Shown in pieces: positions 34,755-46,392 of a DNA stretch of 64,000 nucleotides. The translations under genes were made by a program, and so were the position numbers. Each line of letters begins with the position of its first letter. Position 1 is the stretch's first letter. Origin of the DNA: Ceratorhiza oryzae-sativae (Eukaryota > Basidiomycota > Agaricomycetes > Cantharellales > Ceratobasidiaceae); the NCBI GenBank assembly GCA_030998015.1, contig JARWMV010000037.1, forward strand, positions 62,001-126,000. The letters run 5' to 3'. The notes beneath the pieces are model-generated. The model did not search any database, had not been told where the DNA came from, and was given only the letters and a program-made list of their open reading frames with translations.

Positions 34755-37481
34755 ATGGACCTATTAACTGGATACCTGCCTAACCTAACCACCTCTGGAG
34801 GGACAGTAAAGGTTGAATCCTCTAATCCAGCCGACGAGCTTCACGTCTATAGCCTCTTTTTTGATCTTGGAAAACATGCCAACGCCTCGGGCGAGGCAAC
34901 TCGCTTCAACCTCGGAGCTCCTGGTTCGGGCGTCACCAGCGGCTTGCATTTGAGTCGAGATAAGTACGTCTCCCACTTTTGTTCGAGCGACGGATGAGCA
35001 TACCATAACCCTTGACCTCAGTTCCTCATGGCTTTTCGCTCGCCCAACGCACTTTATTTCCCCGAACGGCGATGCTCAGGTCCTCGTGCTCCGCAATTCA
35101 AGACATGTACTCGTACTACTGCCTTTGACTACCGCTTCGTACACGGGCGCGCTTCGCGGATCGCTGTCTGAACACGAGCAAGGATCAATCTTTGTCAAGT
35201 TTGACAAAGACTCAAGCTATCTGGGAGCCGGAAGAGCCGTCATCGTTGTTGCTCGCGACATCAACGTTGCTTTGAAGACGGCAACTCAACGAGCTCGATC
35301 AACCGTTGGCAAGGACGCGACGTCGACTGGTGTATCTCCGTTTCCTGAAGATATACTGACATAGTGAGCACCGAATGTTGGGGGGGTTTCAGAATTCTTA
35401 ACCTCCAACTGTCCAGCTGCACATGGAATTCGCTTCAGCACCCAGTGCCCACCCAAGCATCTTCTGCGCTACAAGTGCTCGAACACGTTCGCTCTCTAGG
35501 CGTGCAGCCTGCTCGGCTTTTGATAGACGATGGCTGGCAGCACACGAATGCTTTTAGAACGCTTCAAGATTTCGATTCTTCGCGCTCATTCCTGGGAGAA
35601 TACAAGAGTCTTGCTGAAGTCGTAAAAACCGCCAAAAAGCAGTGCGGGGTTCAAGACGTCGGAGTTTGGCATACCATACAAGGCTATTGGCTCGGCGTAG
35701 ACACTGGCAGATTCTCAGGCCAATACAAGCTCGTCAAGGTGACAAAAGATGGGTATCCCGGACAATCTGAACCTGAAAGCAATCAATGTTTGTCGCAAGA
35801 CTAGCCTAGTTTCGTTAAAGTGCTAACGGCATGGAAATAGATTACACCATCCACCCCGAGTCGATTGAGTCATTCTTTCGCAACTACTATGCCTCGCTCC
35901 GTGCGGCCGGCATCACGTTCACAAAATGCGACAATATGGCTTCGCTCGATCATATTAGCTCAGCAGTCGAAGTGTTCTTCCCAGATCCTCGGAGCGTCGA
36001 GGTAACAGGCAAGGCGGTCGACGTATCCGAACTACGAAGTGCATATATACGGGCGGTCAAGACTGCTGCGCTTGAATCGTTTGGGGCAGAGAGCGTTATT
36101 TGGTCCATGGGAATGACCCCTCGGCTCTTACTGGGCGACGTCGGCTTGGCAGGAGACGGGTTGAAGCGGACTTGCAGAAACAGCGAAGATTGTGAGTCGA
36201 GCATTCAAGTGGTAGGGGCTGAACGCGCTGACATTTGCCCACATCAAAAAAGATTTCCCAAATGAACAGGAATCGCACGGATACCACGTCTATACCAACG
36301 CGTAAGCTTGGACATGTTGCAAGTCCGAATATTGTGTTGATCGCTTCCCAACAGAATAAATGCTCTCTTTTCGAGCAACCTCGACATACGCCCAGACTTC
36401 GATATGGTCAGTTATGGATCCTACTTGGGGGCATATCTGTTGCTTACGTTACCTCAAGTTCCAAACACACGCATATATCTCGCCTCAAGGCATCCAGAAT
36501 ATCTCGCATGCGGGACTTGCACAGGTGCCACTGTTTCCAAGATATTTTCGAGAAGCTCGTGCTGATATCATATTTAGGCTTCATTCCATGCCTCGTTCCG
36601 CGCTTTTGGCACAGGTCCGGTAACAATCACGGGTTAGTTGTCTTGTCTTTGACTTGCACCCCTGACAAAGCCTGACTCGAACGTGGTAGATATGCCCCTG
36701 AAATCGGATGCAACGATTTTGAAAAAGCTTGTCGGCAATTTATCCCCCTCTTCGACCTCGCCAAGCGTCGTTATTCAAGCTTCCGAACCATTCACGGCCA
36801 CCAATGATATCTTGGATCCGACAGTTTTGGAAGGCGGTCATGGCCGGGGGATTAAGCTATATGTAAACAACACGGTTGGCGTTTGGAACGTTCGAGGCTG
36901 GGGTGGAAAGGTAAGGCTTTTGTAGTGAGTTTCATGGCTTCCAGGTTTTGATTTTTGCTACGTAGGTCGTCGAATTTATCAATCCCGCAGACGTTGCCCA
37001 CGCCCTGTCACTTCCGCCCAGAACAGCACCTCCTCCGGCTATTGTATACATCCAGACGAGCAATCCTTCCAACCCGTCACTCACGCTGCAGTACGGTTCG
37101 GCCAACCCGTTGCACCCAGCATCGCCCATTCGACTCGACCTCGATACACTTGGATGGGCAACGATATGTATAGCACCCATCGAGCAAGGCGTGCAGATCG
37201 CGTGCCTCGGACTGGTAGACAAGTATATTTCCTCTCGCGGCGTATATAGAGCCGAGCTCAAGTCCGGGAAATACATTGTGGCCACAAGATGCAGCGGCAA
37301 GCTTGGCATCTGGACAGGCGCGGGCGTGAAGATCGGACGTGTCGGCGTGTCCTTGGTTGACAGTACAGGCGCGAGGGGAGCGGAACAGGCTGTCGACGTT
37401 GAAACCGAAGAGATTGCCAAAGGGAAAGTAATCACAGTTCAGATCCAGGGACGGAGTGAGGTCGTGTTTGAAGTTGCATAA
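34755..37481 (+). CDS. GH36 raffinose-synthase/alpha-galactosidase-like protein
   Basis: A start in good context (ACCATGG) gives MDLLTGYLPNLTTSGGTVKV, followed by a beta-rich N domain (SSWLFARPTHFISPNGDAQV). The catalytic barrel shows CTWNSLQHPVPTQ, RLLIDDGWQHTNAF, VWHTIQGYWLGV and FTKCDNMASLD, where the K-C-D aspartate is in the nucleophile position of GH36/RafS proteins. Later come IRPDFDM and FHASFRAFGTGPVTIT joined to DMPLKSD. The C-terminal domain ends EVVFEVA. Such enzymes cleave or transfer alpha-galactosyl units; hydrolysis and transfer cannot be separated from sequence. No signal peptide is evident, so it is probably cytosolic. The exon structure at 36,410-36,570, between DFDM and FHASF, is unresolved: no single splice gives the expected intervening residues. 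Confidence 0.82.
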
Positions 37482-37611
37482 ACGTAGCCTCACAACGTTT
37501 GTAAATAATGTAACGATTCTGCGGTGTAGCGCGATAATATATTGTAGCCATTGACTTACAACAATACAATAACTTTCACAGCAACAGGCCACCATAGAAT
37601 CTGAATACACA

Positions 37612-39182
37612 TTACTTGCCCCCTCGCTTTGTGAGTGACTTGGGTTTTGGGAATTCAAGAGGTACGCTCAAGACAGCGCGTTTTTCGTCCCCGGTCCCTT
37701 GAACCTTGCATCCCAATGATTTAAAATATGCTGTTAACCTATTAAACAATAAGCGACCTATCGGATTATGTGTACATGAGACCTACTTAGCAGGCGTGAG
37801 CTTCAAGTCTGTAGCAAGGGTGGCAATGGGAGTAGAATATGAGTCGATGCGCAAGCATAACGCGAGGAAATAAGTAAGCAGTTTGGTCTCGGTTTGGCTA
37901 GTCACAGTCGGACTAAGGTATGGATGATCAGATGTTGTGTCGCGAGTCAACGGAAATGATTCTTGGCTCACCGTCCCCCACGAGCTGTTTCAGTGAATCT
38001 CTCAATTAGGCCATCGAAGATTACATCCGGCACCAGATTCGCATCGAGTCGTTCTCGTAACGCCCCACGCGGATCCGTCGTCGACTTGGCAAGGATGTGA
38101 CCAGCCGTGTTGCGGAACGCCAAAAGAATAGATGCATAGATTAGGGATTTCCTAGACCCGGATGAGAACTTTAGGCTTCCTGGCGAAATGTGGGCGCTCA
38201 CAATTTTGATTTGGAAATTGTGTCTCCCGTCGCAAACATTTGGGAGAGTCTATGGTTTAGCCATGTACTATGTCGGAATGGTAATAGAGCGCGACGTTCC
38301 TGAGAAGTACTGGCAGCGCTGAATGGCTGTACTGATATTGAACCGAATTCGGGAGCTGGAATAATACTGGAGAGCGGGTAAGCCTCGGCTGGGGTAGCAG
38401 CGGAGGTGTTGGGGGTGGGGATTAGTCTGGTCGAAAGCGCAGCTTCTATCACCTCCTCTGCCAAATATATTAGATGGTTATTTGCTGATGTGATGGAGAG
38501 CCAACCTTTTGTTGGAAGCGCACTGGTTCCGCCCCGAACGCTCTCCGCAACGAAATCCTGGACATCTTTCATTGCTGCGACATCCACTTTGTTTCTCTCT
38601 GCAGCTCTGATTGCAGCCTTTGCTTTCTTCGTGCCAAAAGCTTCGCCGAGAACATTTCGGGCCTGGACACGCTGTGCTTGAGAGACGGCTTGGGGTTCCA
38701 TATTCTTGAGTGTCTTTACTGTGCGAGTGAGGTCATACAGCGGAGCAGCTCGAAAGGTGACAGTGTTGGATTTGCGATCGTGTAGAGCGATCAAGTATCT
38801 GTTTTCCAATATTCAGGTCGTGTGCTAATAGAATTATGGAAACGTCCGAACTGGCAAGCATATCCCGTGCTGCTGGCAGCCTCGTCCTGGTTCGTGCTCA
38901 CGTATTCTATCTTTGGGGTTTCGGAGACAAGTATCGTGGATTGCTGGGTTTTGTCGCCGGCGCGGATGTTTTTGCCATACAAATAGGCAGGTGTCTCGTT
39001 GGGAGGAACAAGGGAAGGAAAATGGGCTAGGATTCCTGTTGAGAATGGGCCTTTAATAGACCACCATGGTCCTTACCTAGAACCGGAGCAGCTGTGGAAG
39101 GCGATACCCCGATAACGTTGACCTTGGTTATAGCAGCGAATTCATTGGTGTCCGCGCCGCGTTTCCGTTTGAGGCTGGACAT
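37612..39182 (-). CDS. RPA49: RNA polymerase I subunit A49
   Basis: The start at 39,182 gives MSSLKRKRG, followed by blocks typical of A49: AYLYGKNIRAGDKTQ-like text, then YLIALHDRKSNTVTFRAAPL, LYDLTRTVKTLKN, NVLGEAFGTKKAKAAIRAAE (the GEAFGTKKAKK hallmark) and a C-terminal tandem winged-helix region (STWLNHRLSQMFA; AAHISPGSLKFSSGSRKSLI; ALCLRIDSYSTPIATLATDL). The end reads YFKSLGCKV...LEFPKP with the stop at 37,612-37,614. A49 pairs with A34.5 on RNA polymerase I in the nucleolus and helps initiation and elongation on rDNA. Its 3' end converges on the GH36 gene with a 130-bp gap. Confidence 0.88.
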
Positions 39183-39205
39183 GGTGATCGAAATTATTAA
39201 GTTGG

Positions 39206-39213
39206 TCACGTGA
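39206..39213. promoter_or_regulatory. TCACGTGA palindrome just upstream of RPA49
   Basis: A perfect octamer 24 bp before the start codon of RPA49 (minus strand). It is identical to the site before REX4, another nucleolar rRNA-pathway gene. Function is inferred from position only. Confidence 0.4.
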
Positions 39214-41017
39214 GAGCCACTCAAGTCATCACGGCGCCTCCTTTGACTAATGCTGCCGGGTATTTGTTAGTCTATTGCTCCTATATATATACCACGCTAT
39301 ATATGCGAGTAGTGCAGTGTGCGTAAGATGAGTAAAAGTGTGATATATTCAAGTGTGCGGATAACTACCTACGGAGCGAAACTGCGCACCTTACATACAC
39401 GATTAAGGGGCGTTCTAGTACATCGTAGAACGTTAAACTAAGTACGCGATTCGTACTACACGAGTCATGCGATCGCCAGGGCATTCTGGTAGATTCGATA
39501 TATATTTGTATATTTGTATTCTACAACGGGCTCAGGTATGGCAGCAAGGCGCCAGAGAGGCAGCAGAGCGCGGGCATGGCGTATAAAATGCAGGTGTGGC
39601 GCGGAGTATGCGCGAACCGAGTGTTGGGTACTCGGCTTTCTGGGACGGGGGCCACATTCTATGTTGATCAACATATGTCAGTATGCGTCTTTGAACCGGT
39701 ATCCCAGAGGGAAATATGATGGCGCTGGATAAAACTCGACACGCGCTGACAGGCGCCAACACGATGTTGTTGTGGTCGAGCACGAGGCATCCTCAGGGCG
39801 CGCGTCTTGCGTGACCATTGCAATTTCAGCGAGCTACATCAACACGAGGCCAAACCGCTCAAGACACAAATCCAGAATAAATACGGCACCACACATCTCG
39901 GAGATGAGGGTACAACTGCTCAGGGAAATCTGTGGGTGCAATGAATCCAAGGTTTAGTTCATATGTTCATGGCATGCAATGGATGTTCAGGATGGATTTA
40001 TTGCATCAATTACACGCCTCCTGGTGTGAGGAAGAAGCTACAAATAAAGTAGAAGCTCTTGATCTGAAATGACGTAGTAAAGAAGCATGTCAAAGAATGC
40101 AGCGTCGTTTTCGTAAGGGTCACTTGTACGAACCAAGGGTGTGTCCCTGTCTCACCATTCATAACACGTCAAAATTAGTGCCTTTTCATAACGAGGGGAT
40201 TCAAATCAAGAAGTCTTACTGTAGAAGAAATGTCAGGCTGAAACAATAAACGAGAGCCGTGGAGTGATTCAACCAGTGTAGCTTCTGGTGTAACACCAGG
40301 GGGTCCATGAACGTGACCTGTGTGTCGCGTCGGCTGGCCCCTCGCCCAATACCTATCATTGTATTGGGTATCACCAGTTAGAACTTGAGCATATGACTGT
40401 GGTCCTAAATCCAAGCTGCTAACCTGTCTTGGAAGACTAATCTGGAGCTACGTATATAACACGGAAACTAGCTACTTAAATATATGAGAGAGAGGTAATA
40501 CCCGAAAGACAGAAAGGTGTACAGAACAACGAGAAACCGCGCACAATGGTATCGCGAACCGCGAACCGCTCAGCGCTTGCATCAACAACAACCTGAGGCA
40601 GCTTGCATTGCTGGAGTGCTATGTTTTTCTTTCCCTTTTCCGCTTGGGCTAACAGTTTAGATGGCGCCGCACCTAGGGTGCGGTTTGAAACTCCTGAGAT
40701 CTTAATAACATATTTCTACCTAGTGTGCTGTGTATTAGGGGAGTTATTAACATGTTAAATAACATAGGGGGAAACATTTATACAAGACAAATACGTGATG
40801 TAATCAAAGTTCCTGGAAAGAGCTCTTGTCCACCCCCTTTGTATCCTTCTTAGCCGAGGCCTGCCCTTTCATAAATCGACGTTTCTGAGTGCCCCCGGCC
40901 GACCTTCAAAACGTAATGAGGCTGTCCACTTTGGGCTCCGAGTGGAAGTTCTGAATTTAGTATAAATTATGCCGCAATAAATCAGATAACCCACACTTCT
41001 CCTTCATTCTGGTGACC
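39214..41017. other. Long intergenic region, no gene recognised
   Basis: About 1.8 kb, AT-rich, with a TATATATATA tract near 39,284. Frames on both strands are short, and their translations (39,465-39,783; 40,175-40,414 minus) have no recognisable domain. The base composition is like the host genes rather than the CG-poor transposon region to the right. Confidence 0.45.
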
Positions 41018-43007
41018 ATGAGGCTACGAGGCTGCTTCGTATTCGCGACTTCGGCTGTTGGGCTCTCGGCAGCCCTCAACGCCAATATTGAAGCCCGCAC
41101 TGCACCGTCTCCCGACCCGAGTTCCCTTGCAGCCTGTAAGGCCATCGACCAGAAAGGTATTGAGGTGCATTATGCTGGTGCGATCCTTTCTATTCACTGC
41201 GGTATTCGGCTACTGAAGCGACCATGCGAGCAGGCGATCCCTCGTATACCAAAGGAAATAGCCACTGGTCTTCTGCTAGCGCTCAAAACTCGACATGTGT
41301 AACGACCTGCGATGCGAAGGATGTCTCCACTATCGTGAGCCTCATTGCAATCGTTTCTATGCATTCAACATAACTCTGATGGATTCTTTTTAGCTCAACA
41401 TTGTAGGCAATGCCTCGGCACCATTTGGCATTCGCTCCGGTGGACATACCACCAACATAGGCTTCTCATCCACAACCGGGCTCCAAATCGCGCTATTCAA
41501 GCTCAGCCAGGTTATTTATCACCCCGCGCCACTTGCGGCGGACGGATCGGTCGGAACAGTCGAAATTGGATCTGGATTGGTAAGACTCGACTGTTCACCA
41601 TGCAATGGCAATAAATAAGACTTCAATAGATCTGGGACGATGTTTACGCAGCGCTTCCCCCCATGGCGTAACTGCAGTTGGCGCTCGCGCTACGGGGTCG
41701 GTGTCGGCGGCTTTATACTTGGTGGTGGATACAGCTTCTTGAGCAACCAATACGGGTACGTTGCTTATTGTTTTTCGGAATCGATTCAATATACGATTAC
41801 GCCCACAAGACTTGCCATCGACACTGTCAAGGCTTTTGAGGTCGTTCTCCCAGGTGGCAACATCACTATCGCAAGAAACCAAGAATCCCGACTTGTTCTG
41901 GGGTTTGAAGGTAAAATCTGTGATAGTGTGCTATTGTCATATCATCTAATAGTATTCCTCCTAGGGCGGCTTCAACAATTTTGGAATCGTCACCAAGTTC
42001 ACGGTGTTGGCTTTCCCGCAGAAAGAAGTATGGGGCGGCGTGCAAGTCTATGCGGGTGAATACATCGCAGCAGTCAATCAAGCTACATTAGACTTCATCG
42101 CAAATGTCAAGGATCCGAAAGCTTCTATAATTCCTTCTACTTTTGCTCTCCCGGTCAACGGATCTCAGGTAAGCTCCGGCATGAGTTACAACACCGCAAG
42201 CTGAAGTTCTCTTTCAATCATAGGTAACGGCGTTAATCTTCTGCTGTTTTATGATGGTCCAACACCACCTTCGGGAATATTTGAACGCTACACATCTATT
42301 CCGCACATCTCTTCGAATATTTCGACTAGGAGTATGAACAGCCTATGGCCTCGCGTTTGGCGAAACTACGTATGGCCTTAGGTATGTCCAAGTTATTTGG
42401 CTTTTTAAAAAACATTTCTGAAATTATTTCTTCAGAGCCGCTTTTGTCTCCGTTGCTTTGAAGGACTATTCAAAGTCCTTGCTTGAAGAAATCCATAATC
42501 AGACTGTGGTATGTGTTACCGAAGATTGCGTGCTATCACGCCTATATCACTATATCATTATATGTAGTTTTGGGGCCAAAAAACACTCGAGCAAGGGGCA
42601 ATGCTTGCATGTATGCTGTCGAGCCATTCTGCCTTCAATGAGCACGAGGAGCAAGGGTGGGGCGTACCCTCACGACAACTTTCTTTCCCCTTTCAACATT
42701 CTGGTATGGTCGGACCCGCAATACGACCAGCTTTTCCTCAGAATGGCTAAGGAGAGTGCAAAAATCATTTTGAACAAGGCTATTGCGGAGGGGCAAGATG
42801 TTGCTGGGGATAAGCAGATTCAATATGGGAACTATTCGCCTGCCGACAAGGACCTGAAATTGTTCGTATTTCAAGTTGAGGCAATATTATCCTATATTAA
42901 AATTTCTCGTCAGGATATACGGCGCCAACCTGCCGAAACTTCGCATCCTTAGGAAGAAATACGACCCTAACAACATCATGCGACTTGCGGGAGGATTCCG
43001 GTTCTAG
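41018..43007 (+). pseudogene. FAD-linked (berberine-bridge/PCMH type) oxidase, probably broken
   Basis: The start at 41,018 encodes a secretion-type leader (MRLRGCFVFATSAVGLSAAL). Family motifs follow in order: FGIRSGGHTTNIGFS (FAD-binding histidine loop), IWDDVYAALPPHGVTAVGAR, VGVGGFILGGGYSFLSNQYG, KNPDLFWGLK with GGFNNFGIVTKFTV, LLFYDGPTPPSG, YPHDNFLSPFNILVW, and a C-terminal KYDPNNIMRLAGGFRF with the stop at 43,005-43,007. Such enzymes are secreted flavin oxidases of sugars or secondary metabolites. The frame changes without splice signals between GARATG and VGVGG (near 41,696), between LPGGNIT and KNPDLFW (near 41,870), and near LLFYDG (about 42,238). One base in a G run would explain the first. 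Either the gene is decayed or the assembly has indels. Confidence 0.72.
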
Positions 43008-43188
43008 GGCACATGTCCAAGATATATGCGTTTCTGGCTCGTGATCGCGCACTCACATCTTGTAGCGGGACGAAAATAAAGTGTTTTATAATTGATATAA
43101 ATAAAAAATTTCCGCCCTCGGCGAAAACATCAAAACTGAAGCCATTGGCTCGGTCTGTTAACCAGCGGCACATCCACCAATGACAGCT

Positions 43189-43200
43189 GGTCACGTGACC
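43189..43200. repeat. LINE target GGTCACGTGACC
   Basis: A perfect 12-bp palindrome directly abutting the T10 tail of the LINE copy that begins at 43,201. A diverged GTCATGTGATTC stands at 44,499-44,510, between this copy and the next. Confidence 0.6.
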
Positions 43201-44498
43201 TTTTTTTTTTGGCATACATATTTAGAGACCTACATGAACACATGGACAAACCAGTCATGAAAAAGAAACACAGACACCACAGAACCAAACAAGCAGAGAA
43301 CAGGACACAGGGGGCAAAACAGGGGACAGAGGTCAAACAGCCTGAAGGCATACCAAGGACAGAGGACAGTCAAATGTGGAGACAAAGCAGGAGAAGAGGA
43401 AACTAAATAACAGAATTGTCACAGGGGAAGTGGAAAGCACCAGAGTCCTTGAGAAAATCAACTAGGGCCCAAAGGCCTTTCATCATGTCAAAAACTTTTG
43501 CCATCTCTATGGAGGGGGAGCCTTTGCAAAGGAGCCATTGTGATTCCAAGTGCAGGGGGCAGTCTCAGAGTATGTGCTTGATTGTCTGAAGGGTGTCAGA
43601 GCTGACAACCTGAATGGTGACACCTAACACTTGTGAGGTGAAGGCAGATCCAAGGGCTGTAACACTGAGGATCAAGACCACAATGTCTAAGAGGGGACAC
43701 ACAGTGAGGAGGATGGGTGTGACAACACACAGAGGGGTTTAGAAGTGCACTTGACCTTAAGAGGTCTGGGCAGAGACTGCTTGGCTTGGTGACCACACAG
43801 GTAGAAGCTAGATGTTTGACAGGAGGTTGAGTTCTGAGGCTTAAGGCTCTCAGAATCTCCCTTATATATTCAGCAGAAGGCAGTACATGTGAAATATGGG
43901 ATTGTATGATTTACAGGATTGGTCCCACATCAGTCAGAATATTCTGGAATACATCAACAGTGGTCAACAACAACAAGGTCACATGACTCAGTCAACAATT
44001 CTATGCATATATCTCAATAAACAGGACTTGTTCAAAAACCAGGAAAACCAATGAAAATAAAATAAGATAAAATTTGAATAAATTCATGCTCATGGTCTAG
44101 GCCATGACAAAGGGTAGTATCATTGCAGGGACATAAGGGGTCTGGAGGGTTGTCTTGGTTATATGGTTGGTGTTTGGGTGAGTAGGCACTGGAGAAGCAG
44201 TGACCAAGGATGACTTGGATGAGGCAGCACTGTATCTTGTGTCCTCTCATCTCAGCCAGTGGGCCTCTGAACTTGTTGTGGATGGGGTGCAGCTTCCATG
44301 TGGGAGGTTTAGGGAGGTTGAGCTGGGTGTGGGGCAAGCAGGTGGTGGACTTCCACCACATGGCCCAGGCCTGGACAACTTTTGCCTTGGATCTAGATTT
44401 GATCCACATGATGGTGTGGTTGAATAACAGGGTTGGTGTAAGCTGTCCTGCTATGTTTGTGATGGTGTTGGCAAGCCTGTTCCCAGGGAAGCTGGAGT
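43201..44498 (-). mobile_element. LINE copy with pol C-terminus, split by a solo LTR
   Basis: It starts with T10 (the A tail on the minus strand) and the shared tail ATTTAGAGACCTACATGAAC. On the minus strand the coding part reads KPPTWKLHPIHNKFRGP, then VILGHCFSSAYSPKHQPYNQ and LCPCNDTTLC, matching the copy at 23.3 kb. Coding is resumed after the solo LTR at 43,594-44,109 (FRQSSTYSETAPC, GSFAKAPP), with stops. CG dinucleotides are almost absent. Confidence 0.75.
43594..44109. repeat. Solo LTR, family L2, TSD AAGGG
   Basis: Bounded by TGTCAGAG...CCATGACA and by AAGGG at 43,589-43,593 and 44,110-44,114. It interrupts the LINE reading frame, so the pre-insertion sequence can be read across one AAGGG. 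It is related to the two LTRs at 44,551 and 45,850 through the block TTCTGAGGCTTAAGGCTCTC. No internal region remains. Confidence 0.82.
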
Positions 44499-44550
44499 GT
44501 CATGTGATTCTTTTAATGCAGACACACTTAACAACCTACATGAACACAAG

Positions 44551-44999
44551 TGTTAAGGCTGGAGCCTTAGACAGGGGCAAATACCTCAAAGGGTAACACC
44601 CAACTCTACTGCAATAAATACAGAGAGTCAACCTGCAATGTCTAAGGGACACACAGGGAAGGAGGAAGGGGTAGAAGGTAGGACACAGGACAAGAGGTTG
44701 AGTTCTGAGGCTTAAGGCTCTCAGACTCTCCTTATATATTCAGCTAACTACCATGTACAAGTTCTCATACAGCACAGAGGTGAGATGCAACTGTGAGAGG
44801 ATAACTGAGATGAGACAAGTACAGTACTAGAGTGAGCTGAGATGGAAAACACTAAAATAAGCACTGTGGGACTATTACATAATGTGGTGACACATATATT
44901 GTAAAAAATAGAATAAACTCAACTTAGAGAAAAATATATAAAAAGATGAAAATGAAAGTAAAATATAATAAATTGTGTTCATGACATTGGGTCATGACA
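44551..44999. repeat. Solo LTR, family L2, TSD ACAAG
   Basis: TGTTAAGGCTGGAGCC at the left and GGGTCATGACA at the right, with ACAAG at 44,546-44,550 and 45,000-45,004. The LINE tail reads through when the LTR and one ACAAG are removed. Confidence 0.85.
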
Positions 45000-45302
45000 A
45001 CAAGGTTGAACCAGTCATAGGAAAACAAGGAGCAAACAAAACCATCAAATGAGAGAGAGACAGAGCACAGAAGGGCGAGACTGGGGACAGAGGTCAAACA
45101 GCCCAAAGGCATACTAGAGGCAGTGGACAAGCACAAGGCAGGAGAAAGGAAAAACAGTTAGGTGATGGAGCAATCACAAGGGAAGCAAAAGGTGCCTGAG
45201 TCTTTAAGGAAGTTCATGAGGGCCCAAAGGCCCTTCATCATGCCAAATACCTTGGCCATTTCAATGGAGGGAGAGCTGTGTTGAAGGAGCTAGTGAGACT
45301 CT

Positions 45303-45620
45303 GTCAGAGAAAACCTGGGTTTTTCATCACTGCAAATAACTGTAAATTTGTGTGAATAAACAGGTTGTGGGGATTTCTGTCCCCCCCTCTTTTATCACCT
45401 TGAATTGACTGAAATTCACAAGGGGGGTGATGGATTTATGTGAATTTATGTGAATAAACCCCAGTATATGATATTTATGAATTTCAAATTCCCAAAACTT
45501 GCCTCCAAAATGGAGTTTGGGAGACTTTGTGTAAAATAAATCTGGGTTTATGAAATTTATATAAATTATATATAATCCAAGAAATCCTGATTTATCATTA
45601 CTCCATATTTTCCTGATATC
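45303..45620. mobile_element. Candidate MITE inside the LINE
   Basis: About 318 bp absent from the other LINE copies at this point. The ends are weakly inverted (TCAGAGAAAACCTGG; complement of the other end TCAGGAAAATATGG). It has no coding capacity and is AT-rich with repeated TGTGAATAAAC. No clean target duplication was found. Confidence 0.35.
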
Positions 45621-45849
45621 TGCATGCCACAGGCATTTGTGGAGCATGTGTTTGATTGTCTGCAGGGTGGTGTTGTCACATGGGCATGACAGGTTGGGGG
45701 TGTTGCCAGAGCAGCAGGTGTTACACTAGACTGTTATTAACACAGCAAGATAATGGTAGTAACAATCTTGATCAAACAATCAGACTTAGTCCAGCTAAGT
45801 CCCTTACTAATTGCTGGTAGCAGGAGTACCACATAGTGCTCAAGTATAT

Positions 45850-46392
45850 TGTCAAGGCCAGAGCCTTAGACAGGGGCAAATACCTCAAAGGGTAACACCC
45901 AACTCTACTGCAATAAATACAGAGAGTCTACCTGCAATGTCTAAGGGACACGCAGGGAAGGAGGAAGGGGTAGCAGGCAGTGAGGTGCCAAGGATATGAG
46001 TTATCAGAGGTGCACTTGTACTTAAGAGTACTGGGCAGGAACTGTTATGGCTTGGTGACCACACAGGTAGAGGGGATGACAGGACAAGAGGTCAAGTTCT
46101 GAGGCTTAAGGCTCTCAGACTCTCCCTTATATATTCAGCTAGCTACTGTGTACAAGTTCCCATACAGCACAGAGGTGAGGTACAACTGCGAGAGAGTAAC
46201 TGAGATGAGACAAATACAGTGTTAGAGCAAGCTGAGATGAAAATACTCAAAATAAGCGCTGTGGCACTATTACATAATGTGGCAATGCATATATTGTAAA
46301 ATATAGAATAAACTTGACTTAGAGAAAAATATAAAAGATGAAAAATGAAAATAAAATATAATAAATGGTGCTCATGATGTTGGGTCATGACA
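45850..46392. repeat. Solo LTR, family L2, TSD TATAT
   Basis: The 543-bp longest copy of the family: TGTCAAGGCCAGAGCC at the left, GGGTCATGACA at the right, with TATAT at 45,845-45,849 and 46,393-46,397. Compared with the 449-bp copy it keeps a block with GGCTTGGTGACCACACAGG that is also in the 43.6-kb copy. Confidence 0.85.

Larger units (their letters stand above)
44511..45800 (-). mobile_element. Second LINE copy, adjacent and same orientation
   Basis: It begins with CTTTTAATGC and the tail CCTACATGAACACAAG, is interrupted by the solo LTR at 44,551-44,999, and resumes GGTTGAACCAGTC. It then follows the first copy base by base with divergence (for example GGGCCCAAAGGCCC). Another insert interrupts it at about 45,303-45,620. 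The 5' limit near 45,760-45,840 is not sharp. Confidence 0.7.
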
